Shown: in pieces, positions 51,436-61,651 of the stretch
Position numbering within the stretch: the stretch's first letter is position 1
Layout: each line of letters begins with the position of its first letter
Assembly: GCA_037355855.1 (NCBI GenBank)
Contig: CM074762.1
Coordinates: forward strand, 3,596,001-3,660,000
DNA: 64,000 nt
Source: Pseudo-nitzschia pungens
Taxonomy: Eukaryota > Bacillariophyta > Bacillariophyceae > Bacillariales > Bacillariaceae
Direction of reading: 5' to 3'
Notes under the pieces: generated by a model
The model's input: the letters and a program-made list of their open reading frames with translations, nothing else
What the model was told of the DNA's origin: nothing
Database searches by the model: none
Program-made: the position numbers and the translations under genes

Positions 51436-53295
51436 TTATTTTTTGTCTTTCGCCGGAATCTTCTGGCGCTTGCACCAGTCCACCATCTTGGGGAGGCACT
51501 CATCCGGATCTTTCCCACGCTTGGCAAGATCAGTTGCCTTGCGCTTGATCCGGGAAGCTTCTGCTGAATCATTTTCAGCAGTAAGAGTGTCTCCCAAGTG
51601 ATCGAGGATCTCCAAGGTGGGCTGGGAGTTCTCCTGGAAGTCGGCTTTCTCATTGGCTGCTTCCCTCATGGATCGGAGGAAGGGAGGAGTATCACCCGAC
51701 AATTCACTTGGTGGAGTACCACTCGACAATTCGGTTGGTGGAGTACCACTCGACAATTCGCGTTCACTCGACAATTTACGGCTTGGTTTGATTGGAGTAC
51801 ACAACAATTCAGCTCCATCGACGCTGATTGGTTGGACACGAGATCCGATCCCTTCGACAGCACCAGATGGCGTCTCTGAGAACCGGTTCGCCGTATTGCT
51901 GTTACGGAGGAACCTGGTTGGATCCATTGGATGTTCCTGGAGTCTGTTCCGGAAAAATCTGGAGTCTCCGGTGGGATCCAGAGTGACACCCCTCTTCTCT
52001 GCCTGGAGCTGATCGATAGTCTTCCCATCCTTGGTGGTAGTCTCCAGTGGACCCATATCTTCCTGAAGTTTCTTTCTCGCTTCTGCACTTGCGAAAACCG
52101 GATCGGATAGAACTTCATGGAAGGTACTGGAATGGGCGTCTCTGGCTATCTGTTCCTCCGACGCTGATGGATTTTCCAGGAACACCTCGTTGACTTTCGA
52201 CGCGTATATATCTTCGAGGTGCTGGAGCAACGCCATTCCACCGATGGGGGGAGCAGACTCTTTCTTCTTCGGATCCACCATATCAGCAATTGCCTTCCTT
52301 TCCGATTCGAAGAACACAATGCTACAGTCACAGGCGCAAATATCACAATCAGCACATACACTCCTCTCGTTGAGGAAGTTCTTCCCTTTGCTGGCACAGT
52401 ATCGACAATGAGAACAATTGCCTCCATTTGGCATGTCCATGCAGTTGACCTTGAAACAGAAGCAGCCGATCTCGCGACTCTTGATCTTCCCCTTCCGGGG
52501 CTTCTTTTCTTGTTGCTGACGCGCTACAGAATAAGCGGCGTACCGACGTTTCTTCCTTTGGTACTCGTCCTCCACTTGCTGGTTGATTTCCTTGATTTCT
52601 TTTTTGCTCTGGAGATGCATGGTGTTGAAATGCTTGCAGTTGGGACAAGGCATAGAAAGCAAGAGAAATCTATCAAACTCGATGTCATCTTGGGGTCTAA
52701 CACCACCAGTTTTCTTGACCTTTGCAATCTTCTTCTTGGCTTCGGCGTGAAGAACGGCCTGCTTTTTGGCGCGTTCTTTGTCGAGTTCAATGGAGAATTT
52801 GCTCAGGAGGTTGTCAAGCATGGCAATCGCAGGGATCTTGTTTCTGGTGGATCGATTGCACGCAACAAAAGATTGGTAGGATTCGTAGGCTCGTACAATG
52901 GCAGCAAGCTGCACTGCCAAGTAGTCGCTGGTCCAAAGTCGTGAGCTCTTGGAGTTTCCTTTGGTGTGTTTCAAATCCTGCTGAATTTCAAGCAGAGTCT
53001 TTTTTCCCTCATTCTCTGTAAGACGAGAGAGATCAGCATCCAGAAACTCAACAATCAAGCTCTGTTTTGCTGGCTTGGGGAAGGGATCGCGCTTTCTCAA
53101 TAGCTCTTCCAATCCAGCAAAAGGTGGATCTGGAGCAACTGTTTCGATGCTGAGCAAACCACTATCGTCAGAGTCAGTATCGAGGTCTTCCAGGCGTTCC
53201 CGGCGTTCCTTGACAGTGACGAGCTTGCGAGGGGCAGGTTTGGAGGCAGATTTCTTGCTGAGAGCAGAAGGGGCCTTTTTGATGAAGATAGACAT
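51436..53295 (-). CDS. Cys-rich accessory protein of the mariner element (unknown function)
   Basis: A 619-aa intact ORF inside the transposon, convergent with the transposase. The N-terminal ~60 residues are basic. Residues about 90-210 are helical and charged. CPNCKHFNTMH at about 213 is followed by a KKRRY basic helix. A dense Cys cluster spans about 275-330 (GCFCFKVNC, NCSHCRYC, CADCDICACDC), strongly suggesting zinc binding. Residues about 505-535 contain tandem repeats of ELSSGTPP with variants, and the C terminus is basic. I recognise no named family. Because the frame is undamaged while the transposase carries a stop, selection or recent arrival is implied. A DNA- or RNA-binding partner role is inference. 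Upstream GAATTCC and long CT runs occupy its leader. Confidence 0.75.
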   Translation of the reverse strand: MSIFIKKAPSALSKKSASKPAPRKLVTVKERRERLEDLDTDSDDSGLLSIETVAPDPPFAGLEELLRKRDPFPKPAKQSLIVEFLDADLSRLTENEGKKTLLEIQQDLKHTKGNSKSSRLWTSDYLAVQLAAIVRAYESYQSFVACNRSTRNKIPAIAMLDNLLSKFSIELDKERAKKQAVLHAEAKKKIAKVKKTGGVRPQDDIEFDRFLLLSMPCPNCKHFNTMHLQSKKEIKEINQQVEDEYQRKKRRYAAYSVARQQQEKKPRKGKIKSREIGCFCFKVNCMDMPNGGNCSHCRYCASKGKNFLNERSVCADCDICACDCSIVFFESERKAIADMVDPKKKESAPPIGGMALLQHLEDIYASKVNEVFLENPSASEEQIARDAHSSTFHEVLSDPVFASAEARKKLQEDMGPLETTTKDGKTIDQLQAEKRGVTLDPTGDSRFFRNRLQEHPMDPTRFLRNSNTANRFSETPSGAVEGIGSRVQPISVDGAELLCTPIKPSRKLSSERELSSGTPPTELSSGTPPSELSGDTPPFLRSMREAANEKADFQENSQPTLEILDHLGDTLTAENDSAEASRIKRKATDLAKRGKDPDECLPKMVDWCKRQKIPAKDKK

Positions 53296-53646
53296 GGTTT
53301 CAGAGCTAATTTGGAGGAGATTTTAGTGCAGTTGCAGAGGATTCCAAGGTAAGTACTTTCAATCGATAGACTGAATACTGTGGTGGATTGTCGAGTCTCC
53401 GGAACAAGAGGATTGTCGTGTCATCGATCGATTTCCCCTCTCTGCTGAATTCCTCTCTGCTTCTCAGCTCCGCTCTCTCTCTCTCCACCAATGACGCAAG
53501 ATCAACCTCCCCCATCCAAGACAGTGGCAATAGTCAGCAAGTGTGATACCATCTTGCTCTCGATCGTTGTTGTGGATAGAGCCACATTTTCGAAGGCCGA
53601 TGCACGGAAAAAGAACTTTTGCGAACACCAAAAATAGATGATTTTG

Positions 53647-53835
53647 AAGAGTTTAGTGAAGCTCTTCAACAAGGGATTTCCACTAACAAAAGACCATAAT
53701 ATAAAGGGTTATAGGAATTTCTCTACTACAGAATAATTTTTATTTATGGTATGTGCACCTTCCCTGTAAATTCGTGTAAATTGGTTACATTTTGGGCGCG
53801 CACTGGACCAGTCTCAATTGTTATCGGACTCGTAG
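53647..53835 (-). repeat. Right terminal inverted repeat of the mariner element
   Basis: Reverse complement of the left arm, about 189 bp, ending CGGACTCGTAG before the TA duplication. Confidence 0.9.
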
Positions 53836-54615
53836 TAAGGAATTTGCTCTCTCCTAACCTTTGACGAACCGATTGCTTCTTTGAACTTCACCGTGGAGCT
53901 GTTGTTGGCAAATTGAGAATTAAAAAAATAACACTTCGTACAAAGTAATAGTAGTAACCTTACCGGTACGGTAGTAATGATACTGTTGATACAGAATCAT
54001 TTTGATATTATTTTAAAATCGTAAGATCTTACTTGTAATTTACCGGTAAATCTCATTCATAACTGGAAAAAATAATACGCTAATAGTGGTTGCACTGGTA
54101 AGGCTTATGTGTACGTTATTTTTCCTGAACTTATGTGAGGAAGTGTACTGGTACCCGTATTCAAAATACCGTACAAGTGGTTGCGAGCTTGAATTCAGTC
54201 AACAATGAAAAGTGAATACAGAGCTCCAGGAATGCGTTTAAGTCGAAAATAATGGCCCTTTTTTCTTACAGGCTTGTCCCTCAAGCCTTGACCCGAATGA
54301 CTATGCCCATCTGCTCCCTCTGACAAGGACAGCAATAGTCTTTCTACGTGGTCGTCCGAAGTGCACGTGCGCCATATTGTGGATCGTCCAAGCACGGATC
54401 TTCTCTCACGGAGAAGACGCCACATTCGTTTTTGCAAGCTGCTAGATGATCCAAAAGCAGAAACTCCGAACACGTCTATTGTCTTTTCACGACAGATCTG
54501 TTCAAATAATAGGCATCAAACCACGTTCCCGCCTTTGGATTCTCACAATTACTCGTACTCTTACTAGACGTACCACTTCCCAAAAATACAACTCTTCGCT
54601 ACATACTGTACAACC
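53836..54615. other. Intergenic spacer
   Basis: No supported gene. GTAACCTTACCGGTACGG and GTAAGGCTTATGTG words lie at 53950-54110. A small minus-strand ORF (54195-54473) has no recognisable feature. Confidence 0.5.
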
Positions 54616-55236
54616 ATGACGACGACACCCGCTGAAACACCCGCACCAGTTACCAACCCGACGAAGACTTTGTCGTGGGAAGAGTTCTATGAGAAGACGG
54701 ACAATGCAAACAAGCTCATGGACCGGGTGTGGTACTGCATCGCATGTTCCGATGAGAGCGTCGCGGATCAAAAGATTTTTTGGGAACACTGGTACTGGAA
54801 GGACGGAGAAGACAAGAAAGATCTCAGCACTTCTGCTCTGAACGGCTGCAACCACACGTTAACAATCGATACAAAAGGAAAGGAACTCGACTATCCAATC
54901 TGGCCCCTCAGGTTCACGAAAGATTCGATGAAAATGTACCCCGCGATAGATTTGAAATGTTTCGTCATAGCTCCAATCGGCTTGTCAATGCAACCCATTG
55001 CCTTTCCGACGAACGATTCCAAAGAAGAATTTCGCGTCGACTTTTGTGAGGCGATGGGGAAAAAGATGTATTTCGTTTTCGTCCTGGATCCCAACATTTC
55101 GGAAGAAGACAAGAAAAAGAATTTCGACGCGTTGGAGAAGGAAAATGGAATCCTACGAGAATGGTTCCACGATGTTCAGTGGGCTGCGGATTATAAAATC
55201 GGTTCCGCAGGAGAACCTGATATCAACCCAAAGTAA
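54616..55236 (+). CDS. Conserved-looking orphan, 206 aa
   Basis: A complete intronless ORF with a good start context (ACCATGA). The first ~18 residues are Thr/Pro-rich. The remainder is globular, rich in Trp, Phe and Tyr (EEFYEKTDN, RVWYCIACSDES, FWEHWYWKDGED, DYPIWPLRFT, KKMYFVFVLDPN), with no signal peptide or transmembrane helix. Such aromatic-rich even composition argues for a real folded cytosolic protein. I do not recognise the family and assign no function. Confidence 0.6.
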   Translation: MTTTPAETPAPVTNPTKTLSWEEFYEKTDNANKLMDRVWYCIACSDESVADQKIFWEHWYWKDGEDKKDLSTSALNGCNHTLTIDTKGKELDYPIWPLRFTKDSMKMYPAIDLKCFVIAPIGLSMQPIAFPTNDSKEEFRVDFCEAMGKKMYFVFVLDPNISEEDKKKNFDALEKENGILREWFHDVQWAADYKIGSAGEPDINPK

Positions 55237-56202
55237 CAGGAGGATCACCAGTTGCAAATTCTCAGTCGGAAGAGAAGTGAAGGAGGGTCTCGCTATGTCC
55301 AGCGATTTGGAAGCATAACTCGAACTTCCGCAGATCAGAGGCATCTAGGTTATTTGGATATCGAGAGATGTCTTCGACAAAATCAATGGTTCATGAACAA
55401 ATCATCGTAAAAATACTTGCATCGTTACTCTCGCGTTCGTGAACCCTTTTTTTGCTCAACGAATCAAATTGATTACTTGGGCGTTATATTGGCTATACCG
55501 ATCATTACCGATCATTCGTATCCAATTAGAGTATGTAGTCAATACGTGTCAGTGACAGGTGAAAGATAACTCAACATTTTATTTCAATTACTTTTGATAA
55601 AAAATCATTACTGCTGATATTCGTTCGGAGCTGGTGGTGCAATAACGCTTCACATCGTCGCTTCTGGGGTAATGAAGCATCTTGTACATACCAAGTTTGA
55701 TCGGCCAGTATGTCTTTTCGAAACAAGATGTTGGTAGCAATGAAGCCACGTAATGAATAGTAGTATAGAGATTATTCTGTCTTGAGGTCTTTAGGAAACA
55801 TAGTTCTCTTCGCTCTTCGAGAGATGGTCAGTGGCGGATATCTGAATGTGTCAATAGAATGTTCCGATGCTCTCCTTTTTCAAAGAAGGCAATCAATCTC
55901 AGGGGCATCTGCGCTCTCAGGTGTCACGTCCCCTCGAATGTCTATACGGAGCTAGACGGCACGAAGCCAGAGAGAGAGAGAGAGAGAGAGAGCAATGTTC
56001 CGTCTTCATGTTGGATATTGCAGACTTTCGCAAACAGATGTGTGTCCACGATGCAGAATGCTTCAAATGGTTGACACAATTCTTCGTTCTCTCGAAGTGT
56101 CTGTCTCTGTTGCCAACGAATCAGTCGCAACTTCAATTCACTTCGAGTGATGTCACCGTTTTTGCTGAACATGCACAACCTGTTCAAAGTGAGAGGAAAA
56201 AG
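55237..56202. other. Intergenic spacer
   Basis: No gene supported. An (AG)n run of about eleven units lies at 55970-55992; plus-strand ORFs across it are low-complexity artefacts. Confidence 0.5.
55970..55992. repeat. (AG)n microsatellite
   Basis: About eleven uninterrupted AG units. Confidence 0.9.
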
Positions 56203-57285
56203 TTAATCATCGTTTTTTTCTTCGCCCTTTTTCGGATCAAGCCCCAACTGTTTCGGAATTAGTATGTCCTCGTTTTCTTTCAGGAATGCACACCAATCAC
56301 CCCAAAGACTTCTCTGCGTATAATCCAAGGGTGTAGATCCTCTTTTATCTGCCACTAAGAGCAAATCAGGACACGTGGTGACAACGATTTTCACAACTTC
56401 AAAGTTGGGTTTAATCGTCCAGCAGGCATCATGAGCGGGAGTCTTTCCGTAGTCATCTCTTACCGCAAGAGAAACGCGTGCCTCGTCCACAAGGAACCGA
56501 AGAACCTTCGCAAGGCCCCTCCGACAAGCAGAGTGGATTATTGATTCTCCAAATTGGTTACAAACTTGCAGGGTCTGACCTTCCGAATGCATGTTTCGAA
56601 GTGCTTCAACGTCTTCGCTACGTACGGCAGTAACTTTGTCCATTGTATATCCAGTAACATTTGCTTCCCCCATCTTGATGAAAAAATCATTCAGCTCTTC
56701 ACTTTTCTGGACACTAGAGCATACCCCATGCTTCTCGAGAATTTGTGAATATATGATTCTTGGATCCTCCTGCTCCATTGCTTTCGTCGCCGGACCTACT
56801 GTAGGATTAACTGCTACTGGTTGTGACAAGTTTGTCTTGCCGGAGCTACCTGCATTTTCTCCCACAACCAGTTCAGCGTTGCGTATCCGATTCGCCAGGA
56901 ATGCCGGTAGACCTCCACTCGACGATGGTCGCAATGTGGGGGCCGATTCTGCCCTTGCGATGTTTTCCTGTTGGTTCGTGAAGGTGTTCATTCTGGTATG
57001 CTTCAGTAAAGCTGATGAGTTCAACCGACGCATACCAGTTTGAGGGAAAAAATTGATTTTGTTCTTGTTGCTTTCCCCTTCGTTTTGAATCTCGACACGA
57101 AGGTAACTCTTGTCATAATCGAAATCGTCCTCGTCACTGCTATCGCTAAAGTCATCTGTTGAGTAGCTCTCAGTGGCATCAAGTTGGTAAAGTTCACCCC
57201 AGTCTTCTTGTTGTTCCTTGCCTTCCCCTCCGTCTACAGCGGTTGGATCCGAACCACTATCATCAGGTAGATTTCGCTTCGCCAT
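56203..57285 (-). CDS. Ankyrin-repeat protein, 360 aa
   Basis: A complete intronless ORF. The N-terminal third is acidic (TDDFSDSSDEDDFDYD, about residues 43-58). The middle contains a conserved-looking QEDPRIIYSQILEKHG segment. Ankyrin repeats occupy about residues 215-330: DVEALRNMHSEGQTLQV, NQFGESIIHSACRRGLAKVL, DDYGKTPAHDACWTIKPNFE and DKRGSTPLDYTQRSLWGDW. The tail is Lys/Glu-rich. The layout (disordered acidic N terminus plus a few terminal ankyrin repeats) parallels the gene at 38.5 kb. It probably mediates protein-protein interaction; the partner is unknown. Confidence 0.75.
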   Translation of the reverse strand: MAKRNLPDDSGSDPTAVDGGEGKEQQEDWGELYQLDATESYSTDDFSDSSDEDDFDYDKSYLRVEIQNEGESNKNKINFFPQTGMRRLNSSALLKHTRMNTFTNQQENIARAESAPTLRPSSSGGLPAFLANRIRNAELVVGENAGSSGKTNLSQPVAVNPTVGPATKAMEQEDPRIIYSQILEKHGVCSSVQKSEELNDFFIKMGEANVTGYTMDKVTAVRSEDVEALRNMHSEGQTLQVCNQFGESIIHSACRRGLAKVLRFLVDEARVSLAVRDDYGKTPAHDACWTIKPNFEVVKIVVTTCPDLLLVADKRGSTPLDYTQRSLWGDWCAFLKENEDILIPKQLGLDPKKGEEKNDD

Positions 57286-60211
57286 CGTTGACGAACACTT
57301 TTTCTCTGCAGATTTGAGGTGAAGTTTGCTTTCGGAAGAATGAAGTGGATTTCATATGCGTTCAGTGCGTCTTGACCATACCGTAAGGAATAATTCAGTG
57401 ATAGAACGAGAATTCGTCGTAATCGTCAAAACATCTCCTCCTCTACGGAGTGATTGGGGAATCAAGTCCAGTCGACTGCCAATGCTGCAAGCAACACAGA
57501 CCATCTGCTCTCTTTTTAGATCAACGCACGGTGATTACGATACATCATTTCAGTGGCTACCAAAAGAGCAGATGTTGCTGAGAAGAGTCATTGTCACACA
57601 ATGACATCGGTAGTAACACACGAACGCCTGAATAAAAATTGCGTTCTAGTGCTGCCGTGGTTATTGGATGACACATCAGAGAAAATTGGGATTTTAGTGC
57701 AATCTGCTAGTGCAAACAAAGGAATTATGTGTCCCATTAATAAAATCACGCGTCATCCACATCACATCGTCAATCGTAAAAACAAAAAGTTGTGGAAATT
57801 AAAATAAAGGAAGATACAGTTCTAGGGTAAGGCTTACCGTACCGTAGGCAATTAACAACAGAATGACTACAAGTAAGTTACCGTAACTTAAGTTACTGTA
57901 AGATTACTATTAAGCGGATGTACGGTAAGGTTTAAGCTTCTTGAGATTGTTGTTTTGAGATTCGTTCTGAGCGTGAACGAAAACACTAAATTTGTACCTA
58001 CGAGAAGGAGCTCGATGGTTGGACGTTGTAGATTTGACATGTTGAGAACTGATGACGAAATCAGCACGGGTGATGCTGGAGAGAAAGCATTTTTTCGCAG
58101 GAATTATTCAAAAGCTTATCTATTAGTGAGGGACACTTTCCAGTAGCATACTAAGATTCATTTTTTGATTGAGACTCAATGGAACACTTGAGAATTTCTT
58201 GCACTGTGATGATCTGTCATAATTCCGTGACAGTTACAAACTGTCTTTTGTCCCAACGTCATGATGTAAGCATTTGTTGATTGTATGGTATTTTACTTTG
58301 GGATTGAAAACATTCCCTGAGGTTGCATTATTTCATAGATTCCCAAAGAGGTCATTTCTTCATATGTTGGTTTTGGAGCTCTACTACTACTAGTAGTGAA
58401 AGTGCAGAATCTGGTTTTCTTTTGGGACAAAAAATGGAAATGCTTAAAATGCTCATTTTCTTCATTGTCCACTGGAGAGATATTCATTATGGACACCAAT
58501 ATTTCCAACATCTTGGAAGTCCGATTTTGTGTACAGGGAAAGTCCTGACAGCTTTCCCTCAGTTCCATGTACCAATGCACTACTAAAAAATAGAGGAATT
58601 TTGCAGTGCCACCAGCAGCTTGTACTAGTATTGAATACAAAGTTCAAGTAGTAGTTATTGAGACAAAGTTTTTTCTTACAAAGAGTTTTTTTCTTGTCAA
58701 TAACCAGTCCTTCGTAACTTATGATGAGTGTGCTTTGTTTGCGGTTCAACATACGAAGTACTTCCTCCGTTCCGAAATAAGTGTGCGCTTCGCACATACA
58801 AGCTTGTCTATCGATCAATTTTCAACCGATTCAAATCGTTCTTTTTGGGTTAAACACTCCTCAACTAAGTCCTTATGCCTGGTTAGACACTGATAGGCTC
58901 GCGCTATTGGTCTACCTTTCATTAGGACTTGAAAAGGGCCCGTTTTGCCCTTCAAATGTGATTTTACCGGTTGAAAGGGTTCCACCTGGCATTTGAACCT
59001 CGGGGAAGATTCTTTCGAAAGCTAAGACACTGAATTTTTGTCCAGGTATAGGTCATAGAAACAAGAAGAGAGTTCTTGTCTTTGGTTTATCGTCCAAAGA
59101 TAGCCTATTTTTCGTGTCGATTAATTAAAATTAAAATTGATTAATCCTCGTATTTTGCACAATAACACTAGTTATTTTTGTTCGTGTGTGTTTTAATTTA
59201 ATTTTGTGTGTGTTTTAGTGTGTTTTTTGCACGCAATCCGATTCGTTTTGTTCCTGCTACTAATAATGCTAGTGATACTACTGGTAGCTGCCGTGCACCA
59301 AAATACAGTCACGAGTGCACACGGGACTGGATTAAGGATAAGGATAAAAACAATCGGCGAGTCGACAGAATCGCTGATTCGGAGGGCTCTTAGAACTGTA
59401 GCAAATGGACTAATCAATAGAGCTCACAATTTGCATATCACTACTATTCTAATCACTAGTAGACCCGGGGTATGGCATGATTTTAAAATCAAGCTGAGTG
59501 CTGATGACCATGAGCAGAAAGAGATCGATCGGCCAAGGCGCCGACGAGATCAAAAGACTGCCAGAAAATGGAGGCACAGAAAGGCAAAAACAGGGAGAAG
59601 GATATCCAGTGTCTGCAGCACAAGGAAGACCGACCCCAGCAACTGTTGGCGCCCAAAGAAGGGAGCAACAGCAGCAACAGAGACACCTAAGTACCTAAAC
59701 AGGACCATGGTCGACAACAGGAAATAATCGAAAAACACGAAAACATGTGCCGAAAAAGTGACACATAATCCAGTGAATGGACTAATTGGACCAACACTGA
59801 GTGGGTGGACAGACCGAACAGGGGATGCCAACCACAACCGAAATATACGGATATCCGGAAAGGTATATAATGAATACCCAAACACCACCAATCCCACGGG
59901 AAACGGGAAGTGGGACCGGCCCGGTGATTGCTTAATAGGGAAGCAACGCCGGAGAACCACGGGAATCGAATCCCACGAAATAAAAACAGAAACAACTCCG
60001 GAGAACCACAGGATTCCCGGGAGCTAAAGAGAGAAACAACTCCCACCACTGTACTAGCCTGGGAGAAAAATCAGTTACAACACGGGGTATCGCGTGGAAG
60101 TGAACCTCAGAGGGAAAAACTGGAGCAATCACTTTTTGCTCATTTCCACCCCAAATAACAACTTACAGAAATACTGTAACTAAACTAAAGTAAAATAAAA
60201 ACTGATTAACC
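57286..60211. other. Gene-poor interval leading into the gypsy element
   Basis: No intact gene. A minus-strand open stretch at about 58829-59010 reads as a 60-residue basic peptide and may be a fragment. From roughly 59.2 kb on, the sequence is probably the 5' LTR and leader of the gypsy element; without the other LTR its ends cannot be fixed. TGGCGCCCAAAGAAGGGAGC at about 59646-59665 resembles a tRNA primer-binding site. Confidence 0.4.
59646..59665 (+). promoter_or_regulatory. Candidate primer-binding site of the gypsy element
   Basis: TGGCGCCCAAAGAAGGGAGC begins with TGG, complementary to a tRNA CCA end, and its first eight bases match the TGGCGCCC found in many retroelement primer sites. 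It lies 550 bp upstream of gag. LTR ends cannot be confirmed, so this is tentative. Confidence 0.35.
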
Positions 60212-61648
60212 ATGGCGACCAAAGGAACCAAACTGAAACCTTTCAACATCACACGGGAGGACTGGCCGGAAGACGCCACCACCGTAAAGATGAATGTAGA
60301 CAGCGAACAAGGTGGAATCGCATTCAGCGACTACCTGAAGGTTCTCAATGGTACTGAAAGACCAGAACTCTTCCTTATCTGGAAGAGAGACTTTGACCAG
60401 AAAATTGCTGGCAATGACAAACTCCACGGAGACCAGAAATTGGAGGTTCTACAGAGAATTCTCTCTACTGAGGCACTCGCACTTGTCCAGCGAACGCTCG
60501 CTTGGACCTACTTGGCCGAACCAACCCACAAGGTCCATCACACCAGACACGTACAGAAAAAGATCCAAGAGATCGAACAAAGGGACCAAGCAAACATCCT
60601 GCTATCAATGGGGCGAGACGCCACCGAAACTCCCACGGGAGCCTCCAAGGAGACGGCAAAGGAGAAATCTCCAAACGCCGACAAAACCGACACAGCCACG
60701 GCGAGATCGGACAAAGAATCGGAGACCGACAACCTCGAGTCCCCAATCCCAAAGAAAAAGGTCGGAAGCGCCCTCACCCAGTACTACCAATCCCAGGAGT
60801 ACAGGAAGGATATCTTGGAGGAGTGCATGCATGTCCTCAAGCTCAAAATCTTTGGCAATGACCAACACGGCAAGCGCTCGTATATCGTCCTCCGACGATT
60901 CATGCGAGGCATGCGCGTGGACCTCAAACATGGCATTAGAGCCTGGGCCAATCGAATGGCCGAACTCCAAAGCTATCTCCCAGAATGCCTCTGGGAATGT
61001 GGCAGTGACCAAATGGAAACACCAAGAAGTTTCACCCAAGGAGAAATGAAGGAAATCTTGGATTCCAACATGACCCACTCCCAACGCGAGAAGCTGGAGC
61101 ACATTAGTTGGGACCTCTACACCCACTCCTTTAACACCACTATCGACAAGCTCGAAAACCTGGAAATCACCATCCGGAAGGAAGCAATAATGCAACAACG
61201 CATCACCGACCTCGAAAAGCAGACCGGTGTCACCAAGAAGACTCCCAAGGCCGCATCTGGGGGAGGAACCCACCACGGGAAATCCCCTGGCAAAAAGAAG
61301 CGCCCTGTGGACAACAGCAACAAACAACTATGCAAGACCTGTGGCAAGGTCCATGCCGGCAAATGCTGGAAACTAACCGGCGGACCCCCCAAGAAGGGAA
61401 AGTTCGACCGGGAGACGCTCAACTTGCTCAAGGAGCATTTTATAGCAAAGGAAGACTCAGACAACGAGCAGTACTCCAAACCCCACTGGGGAAGGAACTT
61501 ATCAAATCACGAGTACTCCTATGTACTGGCCACGGCCCAAGCCGACCACGAAGTCTCCGATGACGAGATCGACATCTCTGATCGGGAACTCAAAGAGTAC
61601 AGACGAAAGTACAGAAAAACCTTCAAAAAGAAAGGATCCCATAACTGA
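60212..61648 (+). CDS. Ty3/gypsy Gag protein
   Basis: A 478-aa ORF with ATG in good context (ACCATGG). The first two thirds are helical and charged, typical of capsid. The linker (about residues 130-185) is Thr/Lys/Glu-rich. Near residue 373 a short zinc-finger-like CKTCGKVHAGKC motif (C-X2-C-X3-H-X3-C) replaces a full retroviral knuckle. The C terminus is acidic then basic. It ends HN-TGA, followed immediately and in the same frame by the ATG of Pol. The assignment as Gag rests on position and the Cys/His motif. Confidence 0.85.
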   Translation: MATKGTKLKPFNITREDWPEDATTVKMNVDSEQGGIAFSDYLKVLNGTERPELFLIWKRDFDQKIAGNDKLHGDQKLEVLQRILSTEALALVQRTLAWTYLAEPTHKVHHTRHVQKKIQEIEQRDQANILLSMGRDATETPTGASKETAKEKSPNADKTDTATARSDKESETDNLESPIPKKKVGSALTQYYQSQEYRKDILEECMHVLKLKIFGNDQHGKRSYIVLRRFMRGMRVDLKHGIRAWANRMAELQSYLPECLWECGSDQMETPRSFTQGEMKEILDSNMTHSQREKLEHISWDLYTHSFNTTIDKLENLEITIRKEAIMQQRITDLEKQTGVTKKTPKAASGGGTHHGKSPGKKKRPVDNSNKQLCKTCGKVHAGKCWKLTGGPPKKGKFDRETLNLLKEHFIAKEDSDNEQYSKPHWGRNLSNHEYSYVLATAQADHEVSDDEIDISDRELKEYRRKYRKTFKKKGSHN

Positions 61649-61651
61649 ATG
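61646..61651 (+). promoter_or_regulatory. TGA-ATG gag/pol junction
   Basis: The gag stop TGA (61646-61648) abuts the first pol ATG (61649-61651), and both ORFs are in one frame. Expression of Pol could occur by stop-codon readthrough or by termination-reinitiation. Confidence 0.7.

Larger units (their letters stand above)
49273..53835. mobile_element. Tc1/mariner (IS630-type) DNA transposon with long TIRs and two convergent ORFs
   Basis: A 4563-bp element flanked by TA (49271-49272 and 53836-53837). Terminal inverted repeats of about 190-206 bp start CTACGAGTCCGATAACAATT at both ends. The outer ~71 bp are essentially identical; further in the arms differ by small indels, including an 11-bp insertion in the left arm. 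A transposase ORF (+) occupies the left part and a Cys-rich ORF (-) the right part. A repeat-rich non-coding centre (50700-51430) separates their 3' ends. The single in-frame stop in the transposase suggests this copy is not autonomous, unless the stop is suppressed. Confidence 0.88.

Noticed and set aside
58293..58818. Two overlapping minus-strand ORFs
   Set aside because: No motif, AT-rich, and no conserved-looking segment; left as non-coding.
59206..59727. 173-codon ORF upstream of the gypsy gag
   Set aside because: Lies in the presumed LTR/leader, has biased composition and no motif; overlaps the candidate primer-binding site.
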